From the NCBI GenBank assembly GCA_003094535.1, contig NATV01000122.1, forward strand, positions 1 to 59,721: a stretch of DNA of 59,721 nt. The letters run 5' to 3'. The translations under genes and the position numbers were made by a program. The notes under the pieces are model-generated. The model saw only the letters and a program-made list of their open reading frames with translations. It ran no database searches and was not told the DNA's origin. This document shows positions 46,135 to 53,658 of the stretch, in pieces. This DNA is from a gamma proteobacterium symbiont of Ctena orbiculata. Its GTDB lineage: Bacteria; Pseudomonadota; Gammaproteobacteria; Chromatiales; Chromatiaceae. The stretch's first letter is position 1, and each line of letters starts with the position of its first letter.

Positions 46135-47202
46135 TCAAGAACGCTCGTCCAGCCACTTGCCGATTGCCGGCGGCACCTGCTTCTGCGCCTTGCCGCTGAC
46201 ATAGATGCCGATATGGCCACCGGGGAAGGAGAGCTCGGTGTAATCCCTGGAGCCGGTCAGATCACGCAGCGCGCGGGATGCATCTGGGGGGACCAGATGG
46301 TCCTGCTCGGCATAGATATTGAGCACCGGGCAGGTGATGTTCTTGAGATCGATGGTCCGGCCGCCAATCTGCACACCGCCATTGAGGAAGCCGTTGTTCT
46401 GGTAAAAATCCTTGATGAACTGGCGGAACGTCTCGCCGGCCTGATCCGGGCTGTCGAAGATCCACTTTTCCATGCGCAGGAAATTCTTCAGCTTCTCCTC
46501 GTCCTCCAAGACATCAACCATGCTGAGGTATTTCTGCCCGGTCAGACTGAACGGCTTGAGGGAGAGAAAGGTCCAGTTGAGCAGTTCGCCCGGCACATTG
46601 CCGATGGTATCGATCATCATGTCGACATCGATGTCCTGCGCCCAGGCAGAGAGCATGTTGTCGGGTGTCTTGAAGTCGACCGGGGTGACCATGGTGACCA
46701 GGTTCTCTACCTTGTCGGGATGGAGCGAGGTATAGCAGAGACTGAAGGATCCACCCTGACAGATCCCCAGGATGTTAATCTTATCAAGCTTGTGGCGTTT
46801 GCGAACCACATCGACACAACGGTCCATGTAGCCATTGATATAGTCGTCCATGGTCAGCGAACGGTCGGCCTCGTCGGGATATCCCCAGTCGATCAGATAG
46901 ACATCCTGCCCCGCCGCCAACAGGTTGGCCACGGTGGAACGGTTCTCCTGCAGATCGGTCATGTAGGGTCGATTGACCAGGGCGTAGACGATCAGCGTGG
47001 GGACTTTGTTCTGTACCACCTCGGCGGGCGCCTCATAGCGATAGAGCCGCAGCTTGTCTTCGGCATAGACCTCGACCTTGGGCGTTACACCGGTATCGAT
47101 CTTCTCCGCATTCATCAGGTTTTGGCAGCCCTTGCCGAGCTTGCGGCTGTAATCGAGCATCTCTTCGGCGAGCTGGTCGGGGCGTAGATTAAATGGTTGC
47201 AC
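46135..47202 (-). CDS. phaC: Class III PHA synthase subunit PhaC
   Basis: 355 residues from the GTG at 47202, which has GAGGAG seven bases upstream; this start gives the same length I recall for Allochromatium PhaC. The nucleophile is C148 in the lipase-like box GICQGG, with Asp in QDHLVPPDASRAL and His in FPGGHIGIYVSG completing the triad. PhaC polymerises 3-hydroxyacyl-CoA, mainly 3-hydroxybutyryl-CoA, on the granule surface and needs PhaE for activity. It follows phaE by 78 bases on the same strand. Confidence 0.97.
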   Translation of the reverse strand: MQPFNLRPDQLAEEMLDYSRKLGKGCQNLMNAEKIDTGVTPKVEVYAEDKLRLYRYEAPAEVVQNKVPTLIVYALVNRPYMTDLQENRSTVANLLAAGQDVYLIDWGYPDEADRSLTMDDYINGYMDRCVDVVRKRHKLDKINILGICQGGSFSLCYTSLHPDKVENLVTMVTPVDFKTPDNMLSAWAQDIDVDMMIDTIGNVPGELLNWTFLSLKPFSLTGQKYLSMVDVLEDEEKLKNFLRMEKWIFDSPDQAGETFRQFIKDFYQNNGFLNGGVQIGGRTIDLKNITCPVLNIYAEQDHLVPPDASRALRDLTGSRDYTELSFPGGHIGIYVSGKAQKQVPPAIGKWLDERS

Positions 47203-47280
47203 GTCTGTTCTCCTCGGTTCCAAACGTCAATGGGATATATGTGTTCTCAATTACCGTTGAGCCCGGTACTCGGCTTAGGT

Positions 47281-48354
47281 TCAACCGCTTTTGGCTGCGG
47301 CCTTCTTCTTGCTGACCTTTTTCTTGGCCGGCTTTTTCGCGGCTGTTGAGGCCTGGCTCGACTTGCTCTTCTCGGGTACTGGCTTGCGCAGCTCCATGAT
47401 CTGCTCTTTCAGCAGCTCCACTTCAGCCTTCAATGCCTTGTACTCGCGGCGCGAATCCTGAAGCCGATCCTGCAGCGTGCGCAGTTCGCGGCGGGTCGGC
47501 ATGTTGAGGCCGCCAAGGCTCTCATCGACCAGATGGCTCAGCTTCTGCTTGACCGCCATCAGCGCATTGACCAATTTGCCGTGAATCTTCGCATACTCGG
47601 GGGTCATCACCTGCTCGCCGTAGACCTCCTCACTGCTGCTGACCCAGAGGTCGTAGAGACCGCGAGCGGAATCGATCTGTTTGCCCTCCTCAACCAGGCC
47701 CTGGACCTTCTCACGCAGCCGGTTGGCCGAGAGCAGGCCGAGGTTGGAAAAGAAGCGCATGTAATCTGCCAGGGCGCGCTGATAGACCACTACCCGTCGC
47801 ATCAGTTTCTTGTACTGGCCCTCCTCCTCACGCATGTATCCGAGGCCGGGAGCGCTGAGAAAGCGCTCCATGCCATCGTTATGGGGCATGTTGCGCAGCA
47901 GATCGCCAGGCACCAGGGAGAGTGAAGAGACCATCCGTTGCCAGTTGTCAAAGGGCATCTCCCAGAAAGCCATCATCTTGTGCAGGGCATCGTCGCCGGC
48001 GTTTTCCGCACCGCTGAAGACATTCTCCAGGTTGCCCGAGAACATCTGCTGCAGGTCGTTGATGGTGCGATTGGCCGCATCCAACCAGTTTTGACTCTCC
48101 CCTGCATTCTGGTAGTAGCTCTCGGCCATGCGGAAGAAACCCCTGCTCTGCTCCATCATCTTGTTCATGAAGTCCTGGTTGAAATCGGTGGTACCGGGGG
48201 CAACACCCTGCCACCAGTGCTCCATCGCACTCTCCAGGGGCGATTTGGCAGGTTTCTCCAGACCCATGGCCTTGCGGCTCATATCGGTCCAGTTCTCCCA
48301 GTACTTCTGCTGGGTCTTCATCCAGTCCTCGTTCCAGAATGTTGAATCACTCAT
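47281..48354 (-). CDS. phaE: Class III PHA synthase subunit PhaE, Lys/Ala-rich tail
   Basis: 357 residues, mostly helical, with the family start STFWNEDWMKTQQKYWENW (quoted: WNEDWMKTQQKYWENW). PhaE activates PhaC and helps set granule size. The last about 30 residues are almost only Lys, Ala, Ser and Pro (AKKPAKKKVSKKKAAAK), like the histone-H1-like tails of PhaF or PhaM that tether granules to the nucleoid. I do not know if this tail is usual in PhaE. A coiled region precedes it (about 290-330). Confidence 0.94.
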   Translation of the reverse strand: MSDSTFWNEDWMKTQQKYWENWTDMSRKAMGLEKPAKSPLESAMEHWWQGVAPGTTDFNQDFMNKMMEQSRGFFRMAESYYQNAGESQNWLDAANRTINDLQQMFSGNLENVFSGAENAGDDALHKMMAFWEMPFDNWQRMVSSLSLVPGDLLRNMPHNDGMERFLSAPGLGYMREEEGQYKKLMRRVVVYQRALADYMRFFSNLGLLSANRLREKVQGLVEEGKQIDSARGLYDLWVSSSEEVYGEQVMTPEYAKIHGKLVNALMAVKQKLSHLVDESLGGLNMPTRRELRTLQDRLQDSRREYKALKAEVELLKEQIMELRKPVPEKSKSSQASTAAKKPAKKKVSKKKAAAKSG

Positions 48355-48486
48355 TGGGTATGGTCCTGTTGTGGTATCGATTGCTATGCTTAATCAGCCC
48401 GGCAAAATCCCGAACATCCCGCTCTCACAAACGAGGGGTTTGCAAAGGCCCGTCGATGCTGTCTTTTTATTAAGCTAGCAATAAAA

Positions 48487-48502
48487 TTTGTGCGCTGCAA
48501 CA
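48487..48502. promoter_or_regulatory. Candidate PhaR operator in the phaE-phaA gap
   Basis: TTTGTGCGCTGCAACA shares TTTGTGCGNTGCA with the perfect palindrome upstream of phaP at 50631. It lies between the divergent phaE and phaA genes, 133 bases before phaE. On the phaE strand a possible promoter TTGCAG-N17-TAGCTT overlaps it. PhaR-type repressors bind TGC/GCA-rich sites. Confidence 0.45.
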
Positions 48503-48631
48503 TTTTTTGCTAAAACATGCATCGAGCCGCACGAGAAAGCCCTGACAACCCGGCACCACAGGTTGTATACGCGGATCACGAAAAGAGCAGAAACAACCAT
48601 CCAACCATCAAACAAGTGAGGATTTCAGATC

Positions 48632-49816
48632 GTGAGTGAGAACATCGTCATCGTTGCTGCCGTGCGCAGCGCCATTGGTACTTTTGGAGGCAGCCTGGCG
48701 GGCATTCCCGCTCATGAACTGGGTGCAAAGGTGATTGCCGGCCTGCTGCAGCAGACAGGTGTCAAGCCGGAGCAGGTGGACGAGGTGATCCTCGGCCAGG
48801 TGCTCACCGCGGGTAGCGGGCAGAATCCGGCACGACAGGCCAGCCTCGCCGCCGGCCTGCCGGTGGAGACACCGGCCATGACCATCAACAAGGTCTGCGG
48901 CAGCGGCCTCAAGGCGGTCCATCTGGCGATGCAGGCGGTGGCCTGCGGCGACGCTGAGATCGTCATCGCCGGTGGCCAGGAGAACATGAGCCGCTCCCCC
49001 CACGTACTGCCCAACTCCCGCAACGGCTCCAAGATGGGCGACTGGAAGATGGTCGACACCATGATCGTCGACGGCCTCTGGGACGCCTTCAACAACTACC
49101 ACATGGGCACCACCGCTGAAAACATCGCCGGAAAATTCGGTTTCAGCCGCGAGGAGCAGGACGCCTTCGCCGCCGACTCCCAACAGAAGGCCGAGGCCGC
49201 CCTCAATGCCAACAGCTTCGCCGATGAGATCATTCCCATCGAGATCCCACAGCGCAAGGGTGACCCCGTCGTCTTCGACCGCGATGAGTTCCCCCGCCCC
49301 GGCACCACCGCCGAGAAGCTGGGTAAACTGCGTCCCGCCTTCTCCAAGGAGGGTACGGTGACCGCCGGCAACGCCTCCGGCATCAACGACGGCGCCGCAG
49401 TGGTACTGGTAATGTCCGAGAGCAAGGCACAGGCATTGGGCCTTACACCCATGGCCAAGATCGTCGCCTTCTCCTCCGCCGGCGTCGATCCCGCGATCAT
49501 GGGCACCGGCCCCATCCCCGCCTCCTCCAAGTGTCTGGAGAGGGCCGGCTGGTCGGTGGATGATCTCGATCGTATCGAGGCCAACGAGGCGTTTGCCGCC
49601 CAGGCCATGTGCGTCAACAAGGAGATGGGCTGGGATATGTCGAAGGTCAACGTCCACGGCGGCGCCATCGCCCTGGGTCATCCTATCGGCGCCTCCGGCT
49701 GCCGGGTATTGGTGACCCTGCTCCACGAGATGCAGCACAGCGGTGCCCAGAAGGGCCTGGCAACCCTCTGCATCGGCGGCGGCCAGGGTGTCGCCATGGC
49801 GGTGGAGAAGGTCTGA
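48632..49816 (+). CDS. phaA: Acetyl-CoA acetyltransferase (beta-ketothiolase)
   Basis: 394 residues, thiolase II. The acyl-accepting Cys is C89 in [10 protein letters not shown]; the [10 protein letters not shown] block and the C-terminal CIGGGQGVA carry the other active-site His and Cys. It condenses two acetyl-CoA to acetoacetyl-CoA, the first PHB step. The start is GTG at 48632 with GAGG upstream. It is divergent from phaEC and followed by a palindromic repeat that may insulate it from phaR. Confidence 0.96.
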   Translation: MSENIVIVAAVRSAIGTFGGSLAGIPAHELGAKVIAGLLQQTGVKPEQVDEVILGQVLTAGSGQNPARQASLAAGLPVETPAMTINKVCGSGLKAVHLAMQAVACGDAEIVIAGGQENMSRSPHVLPNSRNGSKMGDWKMVDTMIVDGLWDAFNNYHMGTTAENIAGKFGFSREEQDAFAADSQQKAEAALNANSFADEIIPIEIPQRKGDPVVFDRDEFPRPGTTAEKLGKLRPAFSKEGTVTAGNASGINDGAAVVLVMSESKAQALGLTPMAKIVAFSSAGVDPAIMGTGPIPASSKCLERAGWSVDDLDRIEANEAFAAQAMCVNKEMGWDMSKVNVHGGAIALGHPIGASGCRVLVTLLHEMQHSGAQKGLATLCIGGGQGVAMAVEKV

Positions 49817-49877
49817 TCCAAGTCGGTCCGACGGAATGCGAATTTCTCCATCCCAGGGTCTTGATACAACGATGTAA

Positions 49878-49936
49878 CGGTGCGGCGACCCGCAGCCTAC
49901 GGTTCCGATCACTGTAGGGTGCGGGTCGCCGCACCG
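49878..49936. repeat. REP-like inverted repeat after phaA
   Basis: Two 23-base arms (49878-49900 and 49914-49936) pair with one mismatch around 13 bases; the arms begin CGGTGCGGCGACCCGCA. The same GTGCGG..CCGCACCCTAC core occurs twice in the element at 12046-12450, so this is a repeat family. Here it may also end phaA transcription. Confidence 0.65.
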
Positions 49937-50051
49937 ATTTCACCAAGATGCAAACTCCTCATCAGGCCGTTTCCCAAACCAATCCGTTTCTGTTAGCAAC
50001 CCGATTTAGGGTAAACTGGCCGGCAGTCCCACAGAAACCAAGACAGATCCC

Positions 50052-50507
50052 ATGTCCGAGCGCATCATCAAGAAGTACCCGAACCGCCGGCTCTACGACA
50101 CCGAAGAGAGCAAATACATCACCCTCACCCAGCTGCGCCAGCTGATCATACGCGGTGCCGCAATCAAGGTGATCGACTCCACCACGGAAGAGGATATCAC
50201 CCGTACTATCCTGTTGCAGATCATCCTCGAGTCGGAGTCGGGTGGTGAACCCCTGTTCACCGCCAATATGCTTTCGCAGATCATCCGTTTCTATGGCGGC
50301 ACACTCCAAGGCATCTTCGGACACTATCTGGAGCAGAGTCTCAGCCTCTTCACCCAGCAGCAGGAGCAGTTCCGTCAAAACATGGGTGAGGACCCTTTCA
50401 GCGCCATGACCAATATGGCCCAACAGAACATGAAAATGTGGACGGATCTGCAAAAAAGCTTCTTCAGCGCGGCGGGAATCAAAACCGGCAAGAGCGACGA
50501 GAGTTAG
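50052..50507 (+). CDS. phaR: PHA synthesis repressor PhaR
   Basis: 151 residues with the PhaR N-terminal DNA-binding domain (IIKKYPNRRLYDTEESKYI, quoted to 19) and the PHB accumulation regulatory domain (about 65-110, LLQIILESESGG and MLSQIIRFYGG). PhaR binds both DNA and PHB, and releases phasin promoters when granules form. The C-terminal tail is rich in Gln, Met and Phe, which fits polymer binding. Its likely targets are the TGCA-rich sites before phaE and phaP. Confidence 0.95.
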   Translation: MSERIIKKYPNRRLYDTEESKYITLTQLRQLIIRGAAIKVIDSTTEEDITRTILLQIILESESGGEPLFTANMLSQIIRFYGGTLQGIFGHYLEQSLSLFTQQQEQFRQNMGEDPFSAMTNMAQQNMKMWTDLQKSFFSAAGIKTGKSDES

Positions 50508-50630
50508 ATCTCAGCACCCGACATTCGTCTATAAGATATATCTATCACACTGTTTTTACTTAATATTATCCAGTTCAATCCAGATTCCAACCAGATTGCG
50601 GCTCATCGCCAGCAGAGCTGAATCCATCTT

Positions 50631-50647
50631 TTTGTGCGATGCACAAA
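50631..50647. promoter_or_regulatory. Perfect palindrome upstream of phaP, candidate PhaR site
   Basis: TTTGTGC-GAT-GCACAAA, seven-base arms, six bases before the -35 box of the phaP promoter. The left half and core recur upstream of phaE at 48487. Confidence 0.5.
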
Positions 50648-50653
50648 TTCTTC

Positions 50654-50682
50654 TTGACAACTCGCCCAGGACGTCCTATGCT
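50654..50682 (+). promoter_or_regulatory. Sigma-70 promoter of phaP
   Basis: TTGACA (50654-50659), a 17-base spacer and TATGCT (50677-50682), close to consensus and placed to start transcription near 50689. The phasin gene starts at 50734. Confidence 0.8.
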
Positions 50683-50687
50683 GCAAC

Positions 50688-50700
50688 GCAACAATGTTGC
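50688..50700. promoter_or_regulatory. Palindrome over the phaP transcription start, candidate PhaR operator
   Basis: GCAACA-A-TGTTGC covers the expected +1 of the phaP promoter and is followed by TTGCATTGCACAA. The position fits a repressor that blocks initiation, and the TGC/GCA content fits PhaR. Confidence 0.5.
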
Positions 50701-50733
50701 ATTGCACAATCAACTCTCAAGGAGCACACGACC

Positions 50734-51105
50734 ATGACCAAGGCGAAAGAAAACATCGAGATGATCAGCGAGATCAACAGCAAGGGCTACGACAGTTTCC
50801 GTCAGCTCTCCGACATCACCCTGAAGGCCTGGAACACCGCTGTAGACAAGCAGATCGCGGCCTACACCAGCCTGATGAACTCCAGCATGGAGCAGATCAA
50901 GCTGGTTTCCGAAGCGAAGGACTACCATGAGGTGGTTCGCGGCCAGATGGATCTGACCCGTAAAATTGGCGAAGAGATGGTAACCAACACCCGTGACGCG
51001 GTCGAACTGAGCCAGAAAACCGGTGAAGAGGTTCGCGCCTGGTTCGAAAGCAGCCTCTCTTCCGTCAACGAGCAGGTCACCAAGGCTGTAGAAAAGGCTG
51101 CCTAA
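50734..51105 (+). CDS. phaP: Phasin
   Basis: 123 residues, nearly all helix with amphipathic spacing and no Cys or Pro-rich part, as in phasin_2-type proteins. It coats PHB granules and controls their number and size. AAGGAG precedes the ATG at 50734. Promoter and operator-like sites lie just upstream, so expression is likely tied to granule presence through PhaR. Confidence 0.92.
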   Translation: MTKAKENIEMISEINSKGYDSFRQLSDITLKAWNTAVDKQIAAYTSLMNSSMEQIKLVSEAKDYHEVVRGQMDLTRKIGEEMVTNTRDAVELSQKTGEEVRAWFESSLSSVNEQVTKAVEKAA

Positions 51106-51127
51106 TATCAGTCTGTTTGGGGTGAAC

Positions 51128-51154
51128 AACCGGCGGATTTACCGCCGGTTTCCC
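51128..51154 (+). terminator. Hairpin after phaP
   Basis: Nine-base-pair GC-rich stem (AACCGGCGG and its complement) with a five-base loop, 23 bases after the stop. The tail TCCCC is not T-rich, so it may pause or partly attenuate transcription into phaB and keep phasin mRNA more abundant. Confidence 0.5.
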
Positions 51155-51237
51155 CATAACTCAATCCTGTCAGCCATCCCCTCTCCAAGGATGACCGACA
51201 GGATTGAATTATGCGATATCTGGAGGAATGTTTAAGC

Positions 51238-51987
51238 ATGTGTTGTAAAGATAGAGTCGCTGTCGTAACCGGTGGTATGGGTGGAATTGGAACTGCGGTC
51301 TGTTTGCGCCTTGCCAAAGAGGGCGCCAAAGTGGTCGCCACCTGCCATCCCTCGGAAACCGACCGAATCGATACCTGGGTTGGTGATATGAAAACCATGG
51401 GGGCCGAGGCCGCGGTTATCGCCGGTGATGTCTCCACCGCGGAAGGCGGTGAGGTCCTGATGGGCCAGATCGTCGAAAAGTTCGGTGAAGTGGACATTCT
51501 GGTCAACTGCGCGGGCATCACCCGCGATAGCACCATGAAGAAGATGAGTGTGGATCAGTGGGATGCCGTGATCGACACCAACCTGAGCAGCGCCTTCTAT
51601 GTCACCAGCCCGGTCTGGAACAGCATGGTCGAACGCGGTTTCGGCCGTGTCATCAACATCTCCTCCGTCAACGGTCAACGGGGTCAATTCGGTCAGGCCA
51701 ACTACTCCGCGGCAAAGGCCGGCCTGCATGGCTTCACCATGGCACTGGCTTATGAAGGTGCCGCGAAGGGTGTGACCATCAATACCGTCTCCCCCGGCTA
51801 TATCGAGACAGCGATGACCGCTGCGATGCGCGACGACGTTCGCGACGCCATTGTCAGCGGCATACCCATGCGCCGTATGGGTCAGCCCGAGGAGATCGCC
51901 CACGCTGTCGCCTTTCTCGCCGACGAGGCCAGCACCTATATCACCGGCGCCAATCTACCGGTCAACGGCGGCCTGTTTATTCATTAA
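51238..51987 (+). CDS. phaB: Acetoacetyl-CoA reductase
   Basis: 249 residues, short-chain dehydrogenase. NADP-binding VVTGGMGGIGTAV, catalytic Ser in NISSVNGQRGQ and the YSAAK motif (NYSAAKAG) match PhaB, including the NGQ segment typical of PHB reductases. It makes (R)-3-hydroxybutyryl-CoA for PhaEC. I chose the ATG at 51238, with GGAGG 11 bases upstream; the frame is open to 51211. It closes the PHB cluster with a strong terminator. Confidence 0.95.
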   Translation: MCCKDRVAVVTGGMGGIGTAVCLRLAKEGAKVVATCHPSETDRIDTWVGDMKTMGAEAAVIAGDVSTAEGGEVLMGQIVEKFGEVDILVNCAGITRDSTMKKMSVDQWDAVIDTNLSSAFYVTSPVWNSMVERGFGRVINISSVNGQRGQFGQANYSAAKAGLHGFTMALAYEGAAKGVTINTVSPGYIETAMTAAMRDDVRDAIVSGIPMRRMGQPEEIAHAVAFLADEASTYITGANLPVNGGLFIH

Positions 51988-52022
51988 CCCTATCACTTCT
52001 CCCTCAAAAGTGATCGTTTATG

Positions 52023-52049
52023 CCCGGCATCCCCTGCCGGGTTTTTTTT
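52023..52049 (+). terminator. Intrinsic terminator of phaB
   Basis: CCCGGC and GCCGGG pair around a seven-base loop, directly followed by eight T. It lies 36 bases after the stop. Confidence 0.93.
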
Positions 52050-52636
52050 GGCTGCGCATGTCGATCTCTGATCGGTTCAGGCGCGCCTGGAGATCCAATC
52101 CCAGGCGGGATGGCTTTGAATTCAATCGATAGGGTAGCTGCAGATACGCCGTCACTCTCTGCGGACAATTCCTTTTATGGAATCCCACACCGGCGGTCAT
52201 TTGACACAATCTAAGGGAGTGGCTGGGTGAAGGCTACTCAGCAGGATATATCGTATGGATCAGCATCAGACGGGTCCGGCCAAGCCGGATCTTCAGGCCA
52301 TATCGCTCTTTGTTCTCTCTCGCATCGCATTTTCCTGCTCCGTTCTCAACTATCCTTACTTAATATCCTGCAATAAGGTTGCCAACATTGGCTAATTCAT
52401 TGATTTACGGTCAGGTCACACAGGATTTACAAAATCCAGTCACGTCAATGTAAAAAAAATCGACGGCTGTAACGTCAAAAAAAAAGTGACTTTCGGTAAT
52501 ATTCAACAACACTCTTCTATCTTCTTGATTACTATGCAGCCTGATTCAGTTTTCCGATGTCAAACAAATCGACACTGAAAATGGCTGTAAATTATTGGAA
52601 TACAAAATAAAGCAACTGAAGACTCATTGAACGATC
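52050..52636. other. Non-coding gap between phaB and the DUF2905 gene
   Basis: About 590 bases with no supported gene. I see a small hairpin TCCGGC-CAA-GCCGGA near 52290 and an A-rich part (52450-52490) with two GTCAA-A-run repeats. I do not recognise an RNA gene or riboswitch. Confidence 0.4.
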
Positions 52637-52837
52637 ATGCAGAAATTTTTATTTGGACTGGCCATCGCCGCACTCCTGCTCGGCCTGGTCTGGCCATGGA
52701 TAGGTAAACTGCCCATCGGTCGGCTGCCGGGTGATATCGTGGTGGAGTGGGAGAATTTCCGCTTCTACCTGCCGATTACCAGCATGCTGCTGGCGAGTTT
52801 CTTGATCTCCGTGATTCTGTGGCTGTTTCGCCGCTGA
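52637..52837 (+). CDS. DUF2905 small membrane protein
   Basis: 66 residues, two membrane helices (about 4-22 and 44-63) flanking the family motif IGRLPGDIVVEWENFRFYLP. DUF2905 proteins are widespread and of unknown function. It converges on the Cys-repeat gene with one base between stops. Confidence 0.9.
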   Translation: MQKFLFGLAIAALLLGLVWPWIGKLPIGRLPGDIVVEWENFRFYLPITSMLLASFLISVILWLFRR

Positions 52838-52838
52838 G

Positions 52839-53534
52839 CTACTCACATGAACTGAAATAGTCGGATTCGTCGGCCATCGCATCACGGCATTGAGCGCTTG
52901 CGTAGGTGAAGCCCGCAGGTACACTGTGCATCTCCTGTTGTTCCATCGAGATGAGTTGGCGCGCGGCGTTGCAGGCCTCTCTGGTGGCGCATTGATTTTC
53001 CCTGCCGCAAACCTTTTTGCTCAGTTTTTCGCAAGGTGTCAACCGCCCCTGCAGACGTTTTGTGCAGGGCTTGAAATAGGTCTCGTTGCCCAATGCCTCG
53101 AGACAGTGAGTCGAGCTTTCAAGAATATCGCCAGACCAGCTGCTGCTGAGCTCGCTCCGCTCCATTGCCAGCAGTTGACGGGCAGGGTCGCAGGCGGGAT
53201 TGGCGTCACACTCATTGTGCATTCCGCACACCTTTCTCACCAGCTGCATGCACGCGGCGTTGAGGCGATCTCGTTCCTGCTCCCGCTGTGCCTCCAGCAC
53301 CACGCGGTCTTTTACAACGACCCCGTCACGCACAATGATTACCGCCCCGTTTTCGAGTTTGTGCACGCCATCCCACAACGGCGTTGTCTCTCCCTCCGCG
53401 CTGCGGATCACCTTGTTGGTATTGGGATCGATGGTGATACGGCTGCCATCCTGCAGTTGGCCCTGCCAGGAGGAGTCGGCAAGTGCCATCAGGGGCAGGA
53501 TTAACAAAACGATGTTTATGTGGCGCAACAGCAT
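52839..53534 (-). CDS. Secreted protein with duplicated Cys-rich motif
   Basis: 231 residues from the ATG at 53534, with a signal peptide cleaved near ALA-D (residue 19). The N-terminal part has WQGQLQDGSRITIDPNTNKV, a small beta unit. Two copies of a helical Cys motif follow: CMQLVRKVCGMHNEC...ARQLLAMERSEL and CEKLSKKVCGRENQC...ARQLISMEQQEM, each with further Cys, so disulfides are expected in the periplasm. I do not know the family. It is monocistronic as far as seen. Confidence 0.75.
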   Translation of the reverse strand: MLLRHINIVLLILPLMALADSSWQGQLQDGSRITIDPNTNKVIRSAEGETTPLWDGVHKLENGAVIIVRDGVVVKDRVVLEAQREQERDRLNAACMQLVRKVCGMHNECDANPACDPARQLLAMERSELSSSWSGDILESSTHCLEALGNETYFKPCTKRLQGRLTPCEKLSKKVCGRENQCATREACNAARQLISMEQQEMHSVPAGFTYASAQCRDAMADESDYFSSCE

Positions 53535-53658
53535 GCTACTTACCCTGGGAAACACAACTGGTTCAACAGCAGAATATCATAAATTCATAAGGAACCTCTG
53601 ACTAAGTCAACAGTCCTTGCGGCACAGGGATGTGACGCCATTTTCGATTGCTCCCTCC

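Noticed and set aside
46126-47187. Long plus-strand open frame (353 codons) opposite phaC
   Set aside because: It is the antisense shadow of a gene with clear catalytic motifs; its protein is rich in His, Asp, Gly and Gln repeats typical of mirror frames in GC-rich codons.
48608-49912. Long minus-strand open frame (434 codons) opposite phaA
   Set aside because: Antisense mirror of the thiolase gene; composition (Gly, His, Asp, Ala) is not like a real protein.
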